NCBI RefSeq assembly: GCF_028554725.1
Contig: NC_071667.1
Coordinates: 72,276,001 to 72,340,000, forward strand
Direction of reading: 5' to 3'
Length of the DNA: 64,000 nucleotides
DNA from: Zeugodacus cucurbitae
Lineage: Eukaryota; Arthropoda; Insecta; Diptera; Tephritidae
Positions 52,079 to 64,000 of this stretch are shown here, piece by piece (within the stretch, counting starts at the first letter, position 1; each line of letters begins with the position of its first letter). The notes under the pieces are model-generated. The model saw only the letters and a list, made by a program, of their open reading frames with translations. It did no database searches and was not told the origin of the DNA. The translations under genes and the position numbers were made by a program.

Positions 52079-54296
52079 AAACTGATACTGTTAGACATAT
52101 ACTTGGCTATATACATATATACAGACATTTTACATGATTCACTTTTTAATCTAGACTTAGCAAGCGTGGCAAGAGTAATAATGGAGAGCTTCATCTGAGA
52201 GCCTAGATCTGAAAACCTAATAAATTATTAATATGAATATAATTAAAAGAACCAGTTCGTATATTATATTCAATTCAGCTGGGTCCGTTATTGAATTGCA
52301 CACCCCCTGTCGACAGCAGTTGTCAACTTGTCGCCAGAGTCTTCAATGAAATTCATAGCTTTCTGAGCGTCTACAACGAGCTCCGCGCATTTTAAACTTT
52401 GTATTTATGTAGTTTGCCCGAATGTCAATTGAAAATTAATAACAAAGTAGAAATTAATTGTGCGACAACAGTGGGCGCCTAAATCAACATGAGGCGTATA
52501 ATCACCGGCAATTAGTTGATGATGCACCCCGCGGGGCGTGCGCCTTAACATTTCGATTTTATTTCCTTTGTTTTTGTGTTTAATGAGTTGATTTTGAAAT
52601 GCGTTCGGCTGCGCCCGTCTTGTAAGCCTGCTTACGATTTCTCCAAATGTCACACTGATTGCCGCGCTTATTAATAATAAAAAGCGTAAAATTATGCAGC
52701 AACGCAGAGACACATGCAGGCATAAGGTGGCCGAGTAGGTGCCACGGCTTCGTGAGCGAAAGGTGGTGTGTGGGGCAACTGAAAAGGCAAAAAGCTACCG
52801 GCAAAGCTGTCGATTATTAATTGGATTGAATATTTTAGACAACAACACGAAGTGGAACGGCAGGTGGCGCTTAGTTGCAGTTGTTGTTATTTTTTTCTTA
52901 CTTAATTTCTGCAGCGTCCGTTACGCGCCAGCGCAGTGTCCACCTTTCACGGCTGTCGGTGCCATTATGAAATAATATCCTGGCGCTAATAAACAATAAA
53001 AACAAAAACAACAACAACAAGTTTTTTATTAATAAAGGAGTACAACTTAAGCGTTACAATAAGCGCCAACAGCTGAAACCCCAAAATCGAACACACCAAA
53101 AGCGCTCACACGCACACACACATACACATGCGTACAGGCGGTACAAAGCTCCCCGTCGCGCTTTCGGAAAGCAATTAAGCGTTTGTTCTGCTTAATGGAC
53201 ACAGCGCCGCCTTTGCTGATTGAGCGTATTTGTTTTCACTCGTCCGCTGGGCGGCTGTCGCTGCGGTCGCAGCGTTGTGTAAATGTTTACATTCATGCCC
53301 TGATATCCGCGTGTATACAAACACACACACGTACACTCACACGCGTGCGTGTAATGTATGTGTTTACGCTGCTCATTGAAAGGCCGTTAACTGCCCAATC
53401 AAATATAGAGTCATCTATGGCGCGATGGGGCGTCAACGCCCCCAACTGTGAGCGCGCGGTGCATTTCATTTACAACAAACAAACACAAACTTCACATTGA
53501 CGATATGCCAACGGCTTGTTTATTGACGTTCAATGTGGTGAAGACGTGCGGTGGCGGCGGCGGCGGTGCTACGCGTTTACTTTGAATTTATGTAATGTGT
53601 GTGTGTGTGTGTGTGCCATGTTCGTTCAGTTGGCGATTGGGTGCTGCAAGTGCATGACTGCGTGGTTTATGAGCCATGTCAGTTCGAGCTGCGCAATAGT
53701 CGCGTCGCGCGCGTGTAGTGATGACGCGTTGACAGGCGAAATTGGGTAAAAGTATATTTTATTATGCGTTGCACCAGCACTTCCGCCGCATAGAGTAAAG
53801 GTTTCAATGTAAAATCACTGGCGAAGAGCTGCATTTAGTTATTGTGACTTCCTGCTAATGAACTCATGAATATGGAGCATGACATTTGACCCCTATAGTT
53901 ATTAAACTTATATTTACTCATATTAGCTTTTCCTTTTGAATCATATACAGCGCTTAAGTTACACATGAAATGCTTCCTCTGGGTAAATTCTTTCCTTAAA
54001 TCTTTGGAAAATATTAGCAAACACTTGATATATGAGAAAAATAGTAAAATTAAAATCGTTAATATATATCTTTGGAAGTTAAATGATGGGCCATTTCTAT
54101 TGTTATCCTATTCTACAAGTTTATTGACAAATAATTGAATTTGTGTATTACAATAGAACTTTTAGCACTCGGTCTCCACTTAAAATCTCGTTGGGCTTCA
54201 TATTTTTCTTCTTTTTCTTTACTGGCGAGTAAGAGTGTCTCTTACGCGATTATAGCCGAGTTATTAACAACTCGCCATTTGTTTTTCCTTTTCGTT
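52079..54296. other. Intergenic DNA, GC-richer 52.3-53.75 kb
   Basis: A GC-richer block with CpG-containing segments (52,520-52,640; 53,140-53,720), no convincing coding frame, and a GT run at 53,597-53,616. Possible distal regulatory DNA. Confidence 0.5.
53597..53616. repeat. GT dinucleotide microsatellite
   Basis: A run of GT units in GC-richer intergenic DNA; comparable runs lie at 56,292-56,311 and, as CA, at 10,880-10,896 and 57,071-57,086. Confidence 0.8.
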
Positions 54297-54885
54297 TATT
54301 TGACGCCAATTGGCGATACCAAGTGCAGCCAGGTCCTTCTCCACCTGGAGGTACACCAAGGAAGTGGAGGTCTTCCTTGGCTTCTACCGGCGAGTACTGC
54401 ATCGAAAAATTTCAGGGCTGGAGTGCTTTCGTCAATTCGAATAACATGCCCTCGCCAGCGTAGCCGCTGTCTTTTTATTCGCTGAACTATGTCTATACCG
54501 TCGTATAACTAATACAGCTCAGAGTTCCAACGTCTGCGCTATTTCCCATTGTCAATGTTCAAAAGATCATACATCTTCCGCAAAGCATTTCTCTCGAAAA
54601 CTCCTAGTGCCGTCTCATCTGATGTTGACATCGTCCACGTTTCTGCACCATAAAGCAGGACGGGAATGATGAGCGACTTGTAGAGTATTGTTTTGGTTCG
54701 TCGAGAGACGACTTTACTTTTCAATTGTCTACTCAGTTCGAATTAGCATCTGTTGGCAAATGTGATTCTACGTTGGATTTTGAGGCTAACAAAACTGTTT
54801 AATGATAGAAGATATTTCGTCTTGTCCCCGTTCACTAACAGACCCAAACAAAGACTGGCCAGTTTTATGGTAGAAAGCTAATCAT
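54297..54885 (-). pseudogene. Non-LTR retrotransposon fragment, RT C-terminal region, copy A
   Basis: On the minus strand a broken frame reads LGLLVNGDKTKYLL, SLKIQRRITFANRC, LSRQLKSKVVSRRTK, LYKSLIIPVLLYGAETWT, LGVFERNALRKMYD and, after a frameshift, DIVQRIKRQRLRWRGHV. This order is the thumb and post-RT region of a widespread insect LINE family. The longest unbroken part is 54,539-54,724. Stops and shifts show decay. I am sure of a non-LTR RT origin; the clade (RTE-like or other) is not settled. Confidence 0.75.
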
Positions 54886-55204
54886 ATGCGTAAATATTAT
54901 TTTCAAATTACTTAATTATTACAATATTACAATCAAATTATTATTATTACAATATGAGAACTTTTATTATGACTCCCTTTATTTCGCATAATTCCATAAA
55001 TTAGTATACAAAAGTGATTTATAAGTGGATTATTATATACCACATTTTTACAACTGAGCTTGGAAAACTGCGAAAGTGATCTTTGACTTTGGATAGAGAC
55101 CTAAACTAGTGTCTGGTGCAAATATCAAGAAAGATTAATCTAGCGGTAAGAATTGTATTACTTCTAAAGGAATGGTGTTATGTGGTGATTGACTTGGGGT
55201 TATG

Positions 55205-55610
55205 TTAGGTTAAGTGGTTGTCAATCGACGCACTTAGGCCTTTGGGAGGCCCATGGTGACATCGCCGGGACTGTGATCCCCTCACACTATTGAGAATCCC
55301 CTGTAATTTTGATAAAGTGAAATAGTTCACAACTTCGACCACATTTTCGAGGAAACCGCGTCTAATAGTTGCAATTCTTTTCCTATACAGAACCATCAGA
55401 AAGGTGTGTTATCGTTTCTTCTTCTTCTACTTCTTGGCAGCTTCTGCAGTAATCATTGAAATCCCCAGTCTGCGTGTCTTCCAATCAGACAGTGACCCGT
55501 TATTTTCCTAACTAGGGTTCTTATGTCATTTCTGTTAAATTTCCATAAGCGGCACTTATTCCACTCTGGCCACGTTTGTCTGCTTATTGAGCAAGTTGAT
55601 TATTTCCATT
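55205..55610 (-). pseudogene. Jockey-like non-LTR retrotransposon 3' fragment
   Basis: On the minus strand, broken frames read WNKCRLWKFNRNDIRTLVRK, ITGHCLIGRHADWG, DYCRSCQEVEEEETITHL and YRKRIATIRRGFLENV. This resembles the C-terminal segment downstream of the RNase H domain of Jockey-type LINEs, with its GHC/CxxC...HL cysteine-histidine cluster. It has stops and shifts. It lies between the two opposed RT fragments, about 0.3 kb beyond copy A. Confidence 0.5.
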
Positions 55611-58600
55611 GGGGTTAGAGAAATATTAAGTAGATTACGTTTTTTTATATAAATATAAGCACATTATTGGATACAATTGAGATAAAAATTATTAGTTGAC
55701 TCTCAACAACAGTTGCCAGTTTTCTTCATATATTTAGAAAAATATATTTTATAGACACTGGATACTTTATTTTAGATTTATAAAATTTTATTCAAACATA
55801 TATTTTGCTTTTTTCTTATAAGTGTATTATAATAATACAAATTTGAGATAAAACACACGATTTTCCGAGAAAGTAAAATATTTATATGCCACATCGCTTG
55901 CAAACTATGTGAGAAAAGGACTGCAACATGGCCAGCCAACTTGTCTGCAATTGCATTAGCATTAATGAGCGCCATATAAAATACATATTTACATTCATAG
56001 ACTAACGGTCCGGCCAAATAAGCGTGAAAATATGCGCGCTGCCACACAAGTGTCGTTTTATAGCACACTTTGCTGCATTTTTCACTTCCTCCACTCCTTC
56101 CCTCGTTTCCCATATAATTATTACATTTAATGTGTTTATTAATTTTTCCACGAATTTTCAAATGGAAATTGTTATAATGACAATGAATTTGAGTGAAATA
56201 TTTTTTTCCATTCAACTTTCAACTACTTTTTATGGTTTTTACGCATTACTTTACTATAAGAGTGTGAATAATTTTGTGTATGCGTGTTTGAGTGTGTGTG
56301 TGTGTGTGTGCCTGAGTTCATTTGTTTGTGGTTTTCAGCTACATTTAATTGCCGTATTTGCCACATTCACTGCCAGATACTTCCACCTTTCTTTCCAACT
56401 CATTAAAATGTCTAAATAGGGCAATTACACAGAATAATTGTTTTTTTCGCATTTCATTTCATGTTTTTTTTTCTATAGATTTTCTTTTATTTTCGCTGAT
56501 TATGGTGGCAATAATTATAATATACTTATGTTGTACTCGTATGTGTGTATGTATGTACATTTAAATTTCATTGCGATAATTACGTTTAATCTCATTACGA
56601 GAAGATATGCCAATGAAAAATGAATGAAGGAATTATGTGAAATAATGTATGTATATATGTACAACTCTTCATTTATGCATTAACAACAGTTTTATTCCTA
56701 CATATATACATTGTAAGGCCCGCGTAGGTGTGTTTCCCATACACCATGCTGCGCCGTTCGGTGGAAACTTCAAACGAAAAATGCAAAAAATTTAATTGAC
56801 TTGAAAATTCCATGGAAAATTAATCATTTGCATAAAGTTTTCGGGACTGATTGCGGTAACAGCTAATGCGAGTCGTTGTACTCTGCTGCTCACCTGTGCG
56901 GCGCACAACATTACATAGCTACAACTACATAAGCCATAATCATAATCACTTGAGGTTGTGGCCAACCTGTGCCACAGAGTCTGTGCGCGCGCTGACCAAC
57001 TGTTTGGGCCGTTGTTCGCTCCGATTGGCCAGCCAACAGCCGTATGCCGTGAGCACTTTTGTGCTTAGACGCACACACACACACACAGCAGCGAGTGCTT
57101 TCATGAATTACGAGGTGAAAATATTACACTATTTTTACAACCTAATTACCTCAATTTATTCTCGGTAATGCTCGTTGTTTGCATTTAATTAATAATTTCC
57201 AAACGTTGCACGGCCAGCAGATTAGTGGGTGAAAAATTCCGTTGAAGTCTCCACACACACCTACACACACCTACGCACACCCACACTTCTAGCAAAGCTG
57301 CGCGCTTACAATTACCCCCTCCAAAGCGTTTTTTTTTACGATTTCATGGCTTTTTGCGCTTTTAACCGTAAATTGCCAGTTGTTGTTTGTGAATGAAGTC
57401 ACACAGCAAAACCAAAAGCGTCGAAAGGCACCGCAACACTTTGCCGGCCAACGGCGGCCAAGCGGCTGCCTTGCTTGATGGCTGCGTGTACGCATTGCTA
57501 ATACAAAAACAACAACATTGCAGCAAGCATTATTCACCTGTATTGCCAGCGAAAGTTGCCAATGTGGCCACCTGATCAATATTACTGCGCGCAAATATCG
57601 CGGAAATGTGTTGACCTGCTTTTTCGCCAGCGAGTGCTCGTACTACAATATTTCTGATCTGGAAAATATATGAGTTCGATTTCGAATTACAGTGAACTCC
57701 ACTGGTACATTTTGGCATAATGGGAAATTTGAGGAAATTTGTTAAATTCCTAGTATTGATTGTACTCCATTTAAACAACTTTTGTATGGGTATATACGTA
57801 TGTATGTATGTATGCACTTTATAGTAGGACACCTGTTAGGAAATAAGCACAGATTGTTGTTCTGAGAAGACTTTGATGGAACTGGACTGGAAAACTTAAA
57901 ATTTTTAAATAATGTGCATATATACATATATAATATTTCTGAAGAATCAAAGAAAGCAAAAATAAATAATTCAATATGCCATTCGATTGAATATTACTCG
58001 TAATCGAAAATTTCTTTCGAATAGGCTCCTGAAAGCAGCTGTGAGTTTAAGCCAAATATGCCATTAAATATTTTTGACTGTAAATTTTTAGGTTACCTAA
58101 AATATATTTGAAGATTACAGAAATAATAATTTGAACATTGTTGTTTTTTCTTATGGAAACTCAAATATCCACTTTGATGAACGGGATAAAGGCTCAGTTG
58201 AGGTCATAAAGGGAGGTTCGTTGATCAAACTAAAAGGCTTATTGGGATAGGCTCAAGTGAACTTATTATCATATACATAGATGTTCTTTCCATTGAACCA
58301 GTCATTGTATAGATCAAAAATAGAATAATGACTAACAAAATCTTGTCCGAAAGTAGTTGCCTTCTGGTCCATTCAAGTTAAATTTGATTTCTAACGAAAA
58401 AAAATGTTTTCCGCAATCTTTAATCTAATGTGCTTGCGTCGCAGAAAACCCAACACTATCCTTTTTCTGGGTAGATTAAACGGCATTTAAACTCTCTTAT
58501 CCATTGGCTCTGACCTACGATCTTCGACATTTCACGAAGGGAAAGTCTTATGGGTAGTACACCAATCGGTGACCAATAACGTTCTCTTCCTTAAATATTA

Positions 58601-58754
58601 TGTCTACAGATGAGATGACATTTGATGCGGAATTAGATATAAAATTCATTAAAACATCTGTTGAACAGGAAATAGGAATTTATGAGGTGATCTAAGGCGA
58701 TAGCAAAACGATCCTTTGAGAGCATTATACTAAATAGTTGAGCTGAATAATAAG
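55611..58754. other. Intergenic DNA
   Basis: AT-rich, with GC-richer patches at 56,860-57,090 and 57,290-57,650. No gene or element recognised. Confidence 0.55.
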
Positions 58755-58892
58755 TATCTGAAAGGTCTCAATCGGTTCTACGTAGGCGAAACGGACGCGA
58801 ATTTTCATCCGGTCAAGGAGTGTCGATACGGCAGCATTCCTAAAAATTACTTGGACACTGTTTTCTGCCGCTAAAACAACAACAACAAAACC
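58755..58892 (+). repeat. Short interspersed repeat ending in CAA triplets
   Basis: A GC-richer stretch (GGTTCTACGTAGGCG ... GGAGTGTCGATACGGCAGC ... CTGTTTTCTGCCGCTAAAAC) ends in an AACAACAACAAC run. Its form, a conserved body followed by a CAA tail, is reminiscent of repeats common in fruit-fly genomes. Only one copy is in this window, so the call is from recall and form, not from internal comparison. Confidence 0.3.
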
Positions 58893-58983
58893 AAATTTGT
58901 CATCTAATTTAACGGGTGTATTCTGGTTCAGCTCAATCTCACTGTATTCTTAGCATCTCATGAATATTTCTCCGGGCTATATA

Positions 58984-59480
58984 AAAGAAATTCATCCATT
59001 TCCTGTAATCAAACAAACAGCCAGCGCACTCGCGTCTTGGCTCCCACGTCATTGTTGACAGCCATAACTTTGAAGTCGTAGATACTTTCGTCTACTTGGG
59101 AACCAGCGTTAACAACATCAGCCTCGAAATCCAGCGCAGAATCACTTTTGCAACAGATGCAACTTTGGACTGAGTAGGCAATTGAAAAGAAAAGTCCTCT
59201 CTCGGCAAACCAAAATCAAACTCTACAAGAAGATTGGACGATGAGATGTGCGATTTATACGACGACATTGACATAGTTCAGATAATAAAAAGACAGCGGC
59301 TACGCTGTCTAAGTCAAGTTGTACGAATGGATGAAAACACTCCAGCTCTGAGTATTCGATGCAGTACCCGCTGGAGGAAGCCGCGGAAGAGGACGACCTC
59401 CACTCCGTTGGAACGACTAAATGGAAAGTGACCTGGATGGATGCAGTTTTATGACCGACATTTCCTTCAGGGATTCTCTA
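58984..59480 (+). pseudogene. Non-LTR retrotransposon fragment, RT C-terminal region, copy B
   Basis: Plus-strand frames read PAHSRLGSHVIVDSHNFEVV, DTFVYLGTSVNN, SLEIQRRITFATDA, then, after stops and a deletion, DIVQIIKRQRLRCLSQVVRM and DENTPALSIR. It overlaps the region seen in copy A and is the same family in the opposite orientation. It lacks the LLYGAETWT block found in copy A, so the two have different internal deletions. Non-functional. Confidence 0.72.
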
Positions 59481-61805
59481 GTTGAATAATTTTTTTATCT
59501 TAGAATATTCCCACCAGCCTTTACTTGAAGTATTTATATTGCAATGAACACTCTACGCATGTATGTATGTATATCGCTGTATGTCTGCTGTGGATATTTC
59601 TGAAATGGCTTACAGGGATTTCTTGGAATTCGCACAAACAGTGCTAAAATTAAACACTAAATTAAAATGTAATGAAAATGTCGCACGAGATGTGCATGAG
59701 GCAGAATATGCACAGGCACACATACAGACAAAGCTTGCCATATGTATTTCTATGTGAAGATATTTATGTATTTTTAAATGCTGATGTGCGTATATTTGCC
59801 TCTCTATAATATGAAGTGAAAATTGACTGTAATGGAGTATGAAAGAACGTTTAAATTCGTTGTATGTGCGTATATATGTAATGAGGTTTATACATACACG
59901 CATGTGGAGTCCTAATGTTTGTAAAAGCTGGCGCTGAAGGAGCTCTACCGCAGCAAGGTGGGCTAATATCATGGCAACAAAACGGCCGACACACATCTTA
60001 AGCATTGCAAAAACTACAACGCCAACTGAATGCCACCTGCCCGTCTGCCAGGCAACCCACCGCCGGCGCTCCACCGCTCACAATGGCTGCGCTGAACAAT
60101 TTCAAGGAATTGAGCATATCAAGCGCGTCGGCACGCTCCGTTTCAATTCACAATTAATTTCGCCAGATGAGAACACCAGTACAGCAACAACAACAACAAC
60201 AGCAAAAAATGCAACAACTTTCTTAATGCCACAAATAAATTTGAGGAAAAATTCTGAAATGCGGCAAGCGAAAGGGCCGCAGGCTGCTTGCAGCATGCAT
60301 TTTCACACAACTCGGAGGGCAGGAGCAGCGAGCAAATAAGAAAAAATCGCAAAGATTCTTATTCATGCAACACAAGTGTGTTGCAGAAGTGTTGCCGCAG
60401 CTGACTTCATATGCTAGTGTGTGTGTGTGCGTGCAACATATTTATCTCCGCTTTGATATCATTTGTGTGCCAGCGGCGCGACGCAGGGCCCGCCGACCTC
60501 ATTCACAGACGCTTTGACTGCCGTTGTGGAGTGGTTTGACTTGGCGGCGGCGGAGGGAAGTCGCTAGCTGTGGCGACGGCTGTCGCTCAATGACTGCAAG
60601 TGGTTACAAGACAATTCACTTTATTTTCTGATTTTCTGTGCAGGCAAGCAAATTATTTATGTTGTTGTTGCATTATTTTTTTATTATTTTTTATATTTTT
60701 TTTTAATATGCCTCCAAGCATTTGCAAACGCGCGAAAATTAAGTGGCATCCACACGCGCAGCCACAATGCAACGAATAACTAATTACATTCGCAATTATT
60801 TCATGTTTTGGCCAATTTAGTGGGACAAATTTATCTGAGCGGTGTCATCTATTTAGAATTGTTGTTGACGGTGGGCGTCGCACAACAGACGACGGACGTG
60901 CCGGGGCGACACAAAAATGGCAGCGCAACGCAGGGCCGAAATACATCAGACGAAACGTCACAATGAAAGACGGCGATTGTTGAGCGAAACAGTGAAATCA
61001 TTTTAGTCAGCAACAACAAAAGCAACAGCAACTTTTGATATACATTTGTTTATTCTTATATGTATATGTGTATGTGTATGTTGGGTGCCAGCCTGCCTGG
61101 GTCGCGCCCAGCAATTGGCCACCGGCCGCCAGCCGTCAGCCGCCGCCATTCACTTCAGCGATTAAGATTTTCTAATTAGATGCGAGTGCAAAGGCGAACG
61201 CGCCAACAACGAAATTACATGAAAAATACACAAACTGCATCTGATATCCGCCGAGCTCAAAGGAAAATTATTAAAAGTGCATTCAACAGCAGAATGAAAT
61301 GCTAAAATGCTTTGGACAATTTTCCGTTTGCAACAAATTACTTTAAGGGGCACAGTAGTGTATTAGATAAAGCTCTGTATGTGGCAAAGTATAAATTTGA
61401 TTTATGTAAAATACAAATATTTCGGTCTCCAAAAACATTTTCTAGTTGAAGCTGATTAGGGGAGGTTCTTGAAAGAAAGAGTCGATTCAAAAAATAACAA
61501 AATTGTAAAATTTAAATTTTCACGAATTTGGAGAGTCCAATTGTCAAATGAATAATTTTTTTTTTCAAAAAAATTAAAATTACCGTTAGTTTTTGAATTA
61601 TTATATTTATAATAATACCTGTCTATAAATAATATATTATTAACGTAATGTAAAAGATGCTGGAACATACTATGTAAGGAAATATTTTCTTGTAATCGCG
61701 CCACACATCATGTTATTGGTCTTTGAGTTTGAAAAAAGTGATTTTCGTGTTTATATTAAACATTGTTTCCTGATGGAAACCATAAAATAAACTCGAGTTA
61801 GTCAT
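59481..61805. other. Intergenic DNA, GC-richer 59.9-61.2 kb
   Basis: An ATG-started frame of 122 codons (59,971-60,339) lies opposite a longer antisense frame, has no recognisable domain and runs through a CAA repeat. It is probably chance in GC-richer DNA. Confidence 0.5.
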
Positions 61806-61809
61806 TTAA

Positions 61810-62453
61810 GGGGTTTTGTCGGGTAAAAAAATTTATATTTTTAATAATTTTTTTTTCTATGTAAAAAATTATTTAATTAATTCAAACTTTTTTCTGTCTT
61901 GTAGATACATATTTAAATAACAATTTCTGAAATTTTCAAAGAAAAAAATTAAATTTCTCCATTGTGACGTAATTCCGGTGACCCCTCGGAAAAAAGATGA
62001 GTCAGCGTTGTCAGCATAACTCCTAACAGGATCATCTAAAATAAAATAAAATAAAATAAAAATAAGTGTTTTAGTTAAGACCATAAACTCATGCTTGAAC
62101 GAAGGAAAGACAAATAAGTAAAAATTGGAATTTGGGCAAACATTTTCCCAAAAAAATAAAAATGTCGGTCAAATTTGCTTGAAATTTTGTTTTTTTTTAA
62201 TAGTTGTAATTGAAAAACAAATCATTGAGTAAATATCGAGAACATTTGACAATCGACTTTGAAAACACGGTTCCCAGAAAGACCCGTTTAAAGTTTTGAG
62301 TAACAATAATACTTGACTTGGAGCGCACATGTTCAAACCCTGTGTCTTCGAAACTATTATTCAGATCGATTTAGGATAATATTCTTGAGATGTTGTAGAA
62401 ATTAAAAAGCGAAAAAAATCAATTTTTTTAACCCACGAAACCCATTTAACCCC
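61810..62453. mobile_element. TTAA-type MITE, copy B
   Basis: A 644 bp element bounded on both sides by TTAA (61,806-61,809 and 62,454-62,457). The left end is GGGGTTTTGTCGGGT and the right end ACCCATTTAACCCC, imperfect inverses of each other. Interior blocks match copy A at 12.3-12.9 kb. An AAAAT pentamer run (about 62,040-62,062) sits in the middle. It has no coding capacity. The perfect TTAA duplication makes this the clearer member of the pair. Confidence 0.72.
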
Positions 62454-62457
62454 TTAA

Positions 62458-64000
62458 CATCATTGGTACATTGGTACATAAGGCATCCTAGTCCATCTTT
62501 TGTGAGTCACCGAAGTTAGAACTTCGTAAGTCTTCAAAAAACCATTTTCACAAATCCACCACCATTATATTTAACATCAAGCTATCGTTAATTCACTATT
62601 CCGTTTCTGGAATTAGTGACCTAGCAAGAGACGTTCAAAAACCTTCTAACTAGTATTACTGAAACAAATCAATATATTACAAAATGGCTTAAAGCCGAAA
62701 ACGTTCCAGAAAGACGGTAAATCTTTAATGCAGGCAAATCTTGGAGAGAGCTGCCTCCTAACGAAAATATCGATTTAAAAAAGCTTATGAAATGTTTTTG
62801 AGAAGTCTTAAAAATATTTTTAGGAAATTGTAATATGATATGTATGTAAAAGAAGTTAGAACAACGGCTGAAGAATCGGATGGTACATTCTTTGTTACCT
62901 TAAACAATGTACGAAACTTTAGAATGGCTTTTTATTTGAAATCAAGAACAAAATATTAATAGAATATATATTAAAGTCGGTTGTCCTATAGAGCGATTAT
63001 TTGAGTCGATGTCTAGAAGTCTTAGAAATCTGTTAATTTGTACTACTACATTAAATAAATCAAAAATGAATTTCCAACATTAATTTACTGTTAAAATTAA
63101 ATTTCACACCTTCATAATTCAACTAATAGCAATATGTATAAGAAAAACTGTTTAAATTGTGCGCAAACTGAAAAATCGATAAATGACATTTTCCTCCAAC
63201 CACAATTCTCTGCTCACACTACTTAGCTTTTACTCCATTTTCTCTATATTTAGTATTCATGTGTGTGTGTATGTACGAAGCCTTGGAGCAGCATCAGCTC
63301 CAGACGCCACCCTTAGCACCTTTTTGATTTCCTTTTTTTTCGTGAACCTTTCAACCACAACGAACGAACGATAGAAGCTTCAGAGGCAATAAAAACGACG
63401 ACACAAGTTCACACTTACAAATACATATACAAATATACTTTATATACTATACTTGAATAGGTGAATCGGTGTGTATATGGTTGTGCACAAAAAGAATACA
63501 AATAAGTGCTTGACTGCACACATTCTATTAGAATTCTAGAATGAGAAGACTGGAACTGGGCGCGTAGTTCCACAGTCCAACACAATTTGGTGCGCTAGCA
63601 CCCGCTTGCACGCCGGCCCCTTTTAATCGGTTCAAGTACTTTTTAATTGGGCTACCTGTCCACCACTTTGCTCATAATGGCTGCCATTTTGAACTTCGAA
63701 CAAACATACATATTCACAAATACACATAAAGGACATTCTGTTATGAAGGCGATAAGTGTGTGTTTTTTTAGAAAAAAATTCCAAATCGAGCATAAAAAAT
63801 CGCTGAAGAATTCAATTGTGGTTGCTGATGCGCAAATTTAGATTTTAACGTTTGTTTTATAACTTTTTACTGAGAAAATTTAAATTTGTTGGGGTTACCA
63901 CTTTAATTTATAAAGCATACGTTTTTGAAGGCAGATTTAGAGAAAGAGTGAAAGTAAATCCTTTTCAGCAAGAATATTAGAAATATTGGAAGATAAGAAG
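62458..64000. other. Intergenic DNA, right flank
   Basis: AT-rich unique sequence to the window edge; nothing recognised. Confidence 0.6.

Noticed and set aside
59610..60339. Plus 122-codon and minus 154-codon frames
   Set aside because: Mutual antisense overlap, a CAA-repeat-coded Thr run and no recognisable family.
1..64000. tRNA, rRNA or CRISPR loci
   Set aside because: No B-box-like GGTTCGANTCC with a cloverleaf, no rRNA-like sequence and no regularly spaced direct repeats were seen by eye.

Overview
The window is nuclear DNA of a higher fly (Diptera, Brachycera). It is AT-rich and packed with CAA/TTG and CATA/TATG microsatellites and decayed transposons. It holds one confidently recognised gene: the orthologue of Drosophila Drop / muscle segment homeobox (Dr/msh; vertebrate Msx), on the + strand. 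A large intron, the repeat types and overall texture suggest a tephritid fruit fly or close relative; that placement is inference.

Layout. 1-17.7 kb: upstream non-coding DNA. It carries a tandemly duplicated mariner remnant (1.5-2.04 kb), two copies of a ~1 kb repeat with inverted ends (3.7-5.0 and 11.2-12.2 kb), a TTAA-type MITE (12.26-12.87 kb) and an unexplained exon-like open frame with good splice signals (12,925-13,108). 17.73-18.49 kb: predicted Inr+DPE promoter and an upstream-ORF-rich leader. 18,492-19,875: Dr coding exon 1 (eh1 Groucho-binding motif, His/Ala-rich and acidic regions). 19,876-41,587: a 21.7 kb phase-1 intron of AT-rich DNA alternating with GC-richer islands that are enhancer candidates. 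41,588-41,925: Dr coding exon 2 with the whole homeodomain and the conserved C-terminus. 41.93-43.5 kb: 3' UTR. 43.9-64 kb: intergenic DNA with a pogo/Tigger-like element, a mauritiana-type mariner remnant, a truncated copy of the inverted-end repeat, two opposed fragments of one non-LTR retrotransposon with a Jockey-like fragment between them, and a second TTAA MITE.

The joined Dr reading frame is 573 codons plus stop with no break. The protein is expected to be a nuclear homeodomain repressor acting in dorsoventral patterning of the neuroectoderm and in muscle progenitors. The rest of the window is probably its cis-regulatory landscape plus mobile-element debris. I found no tRNA, rRNA, CRISPR array or prokaryotic-type system.
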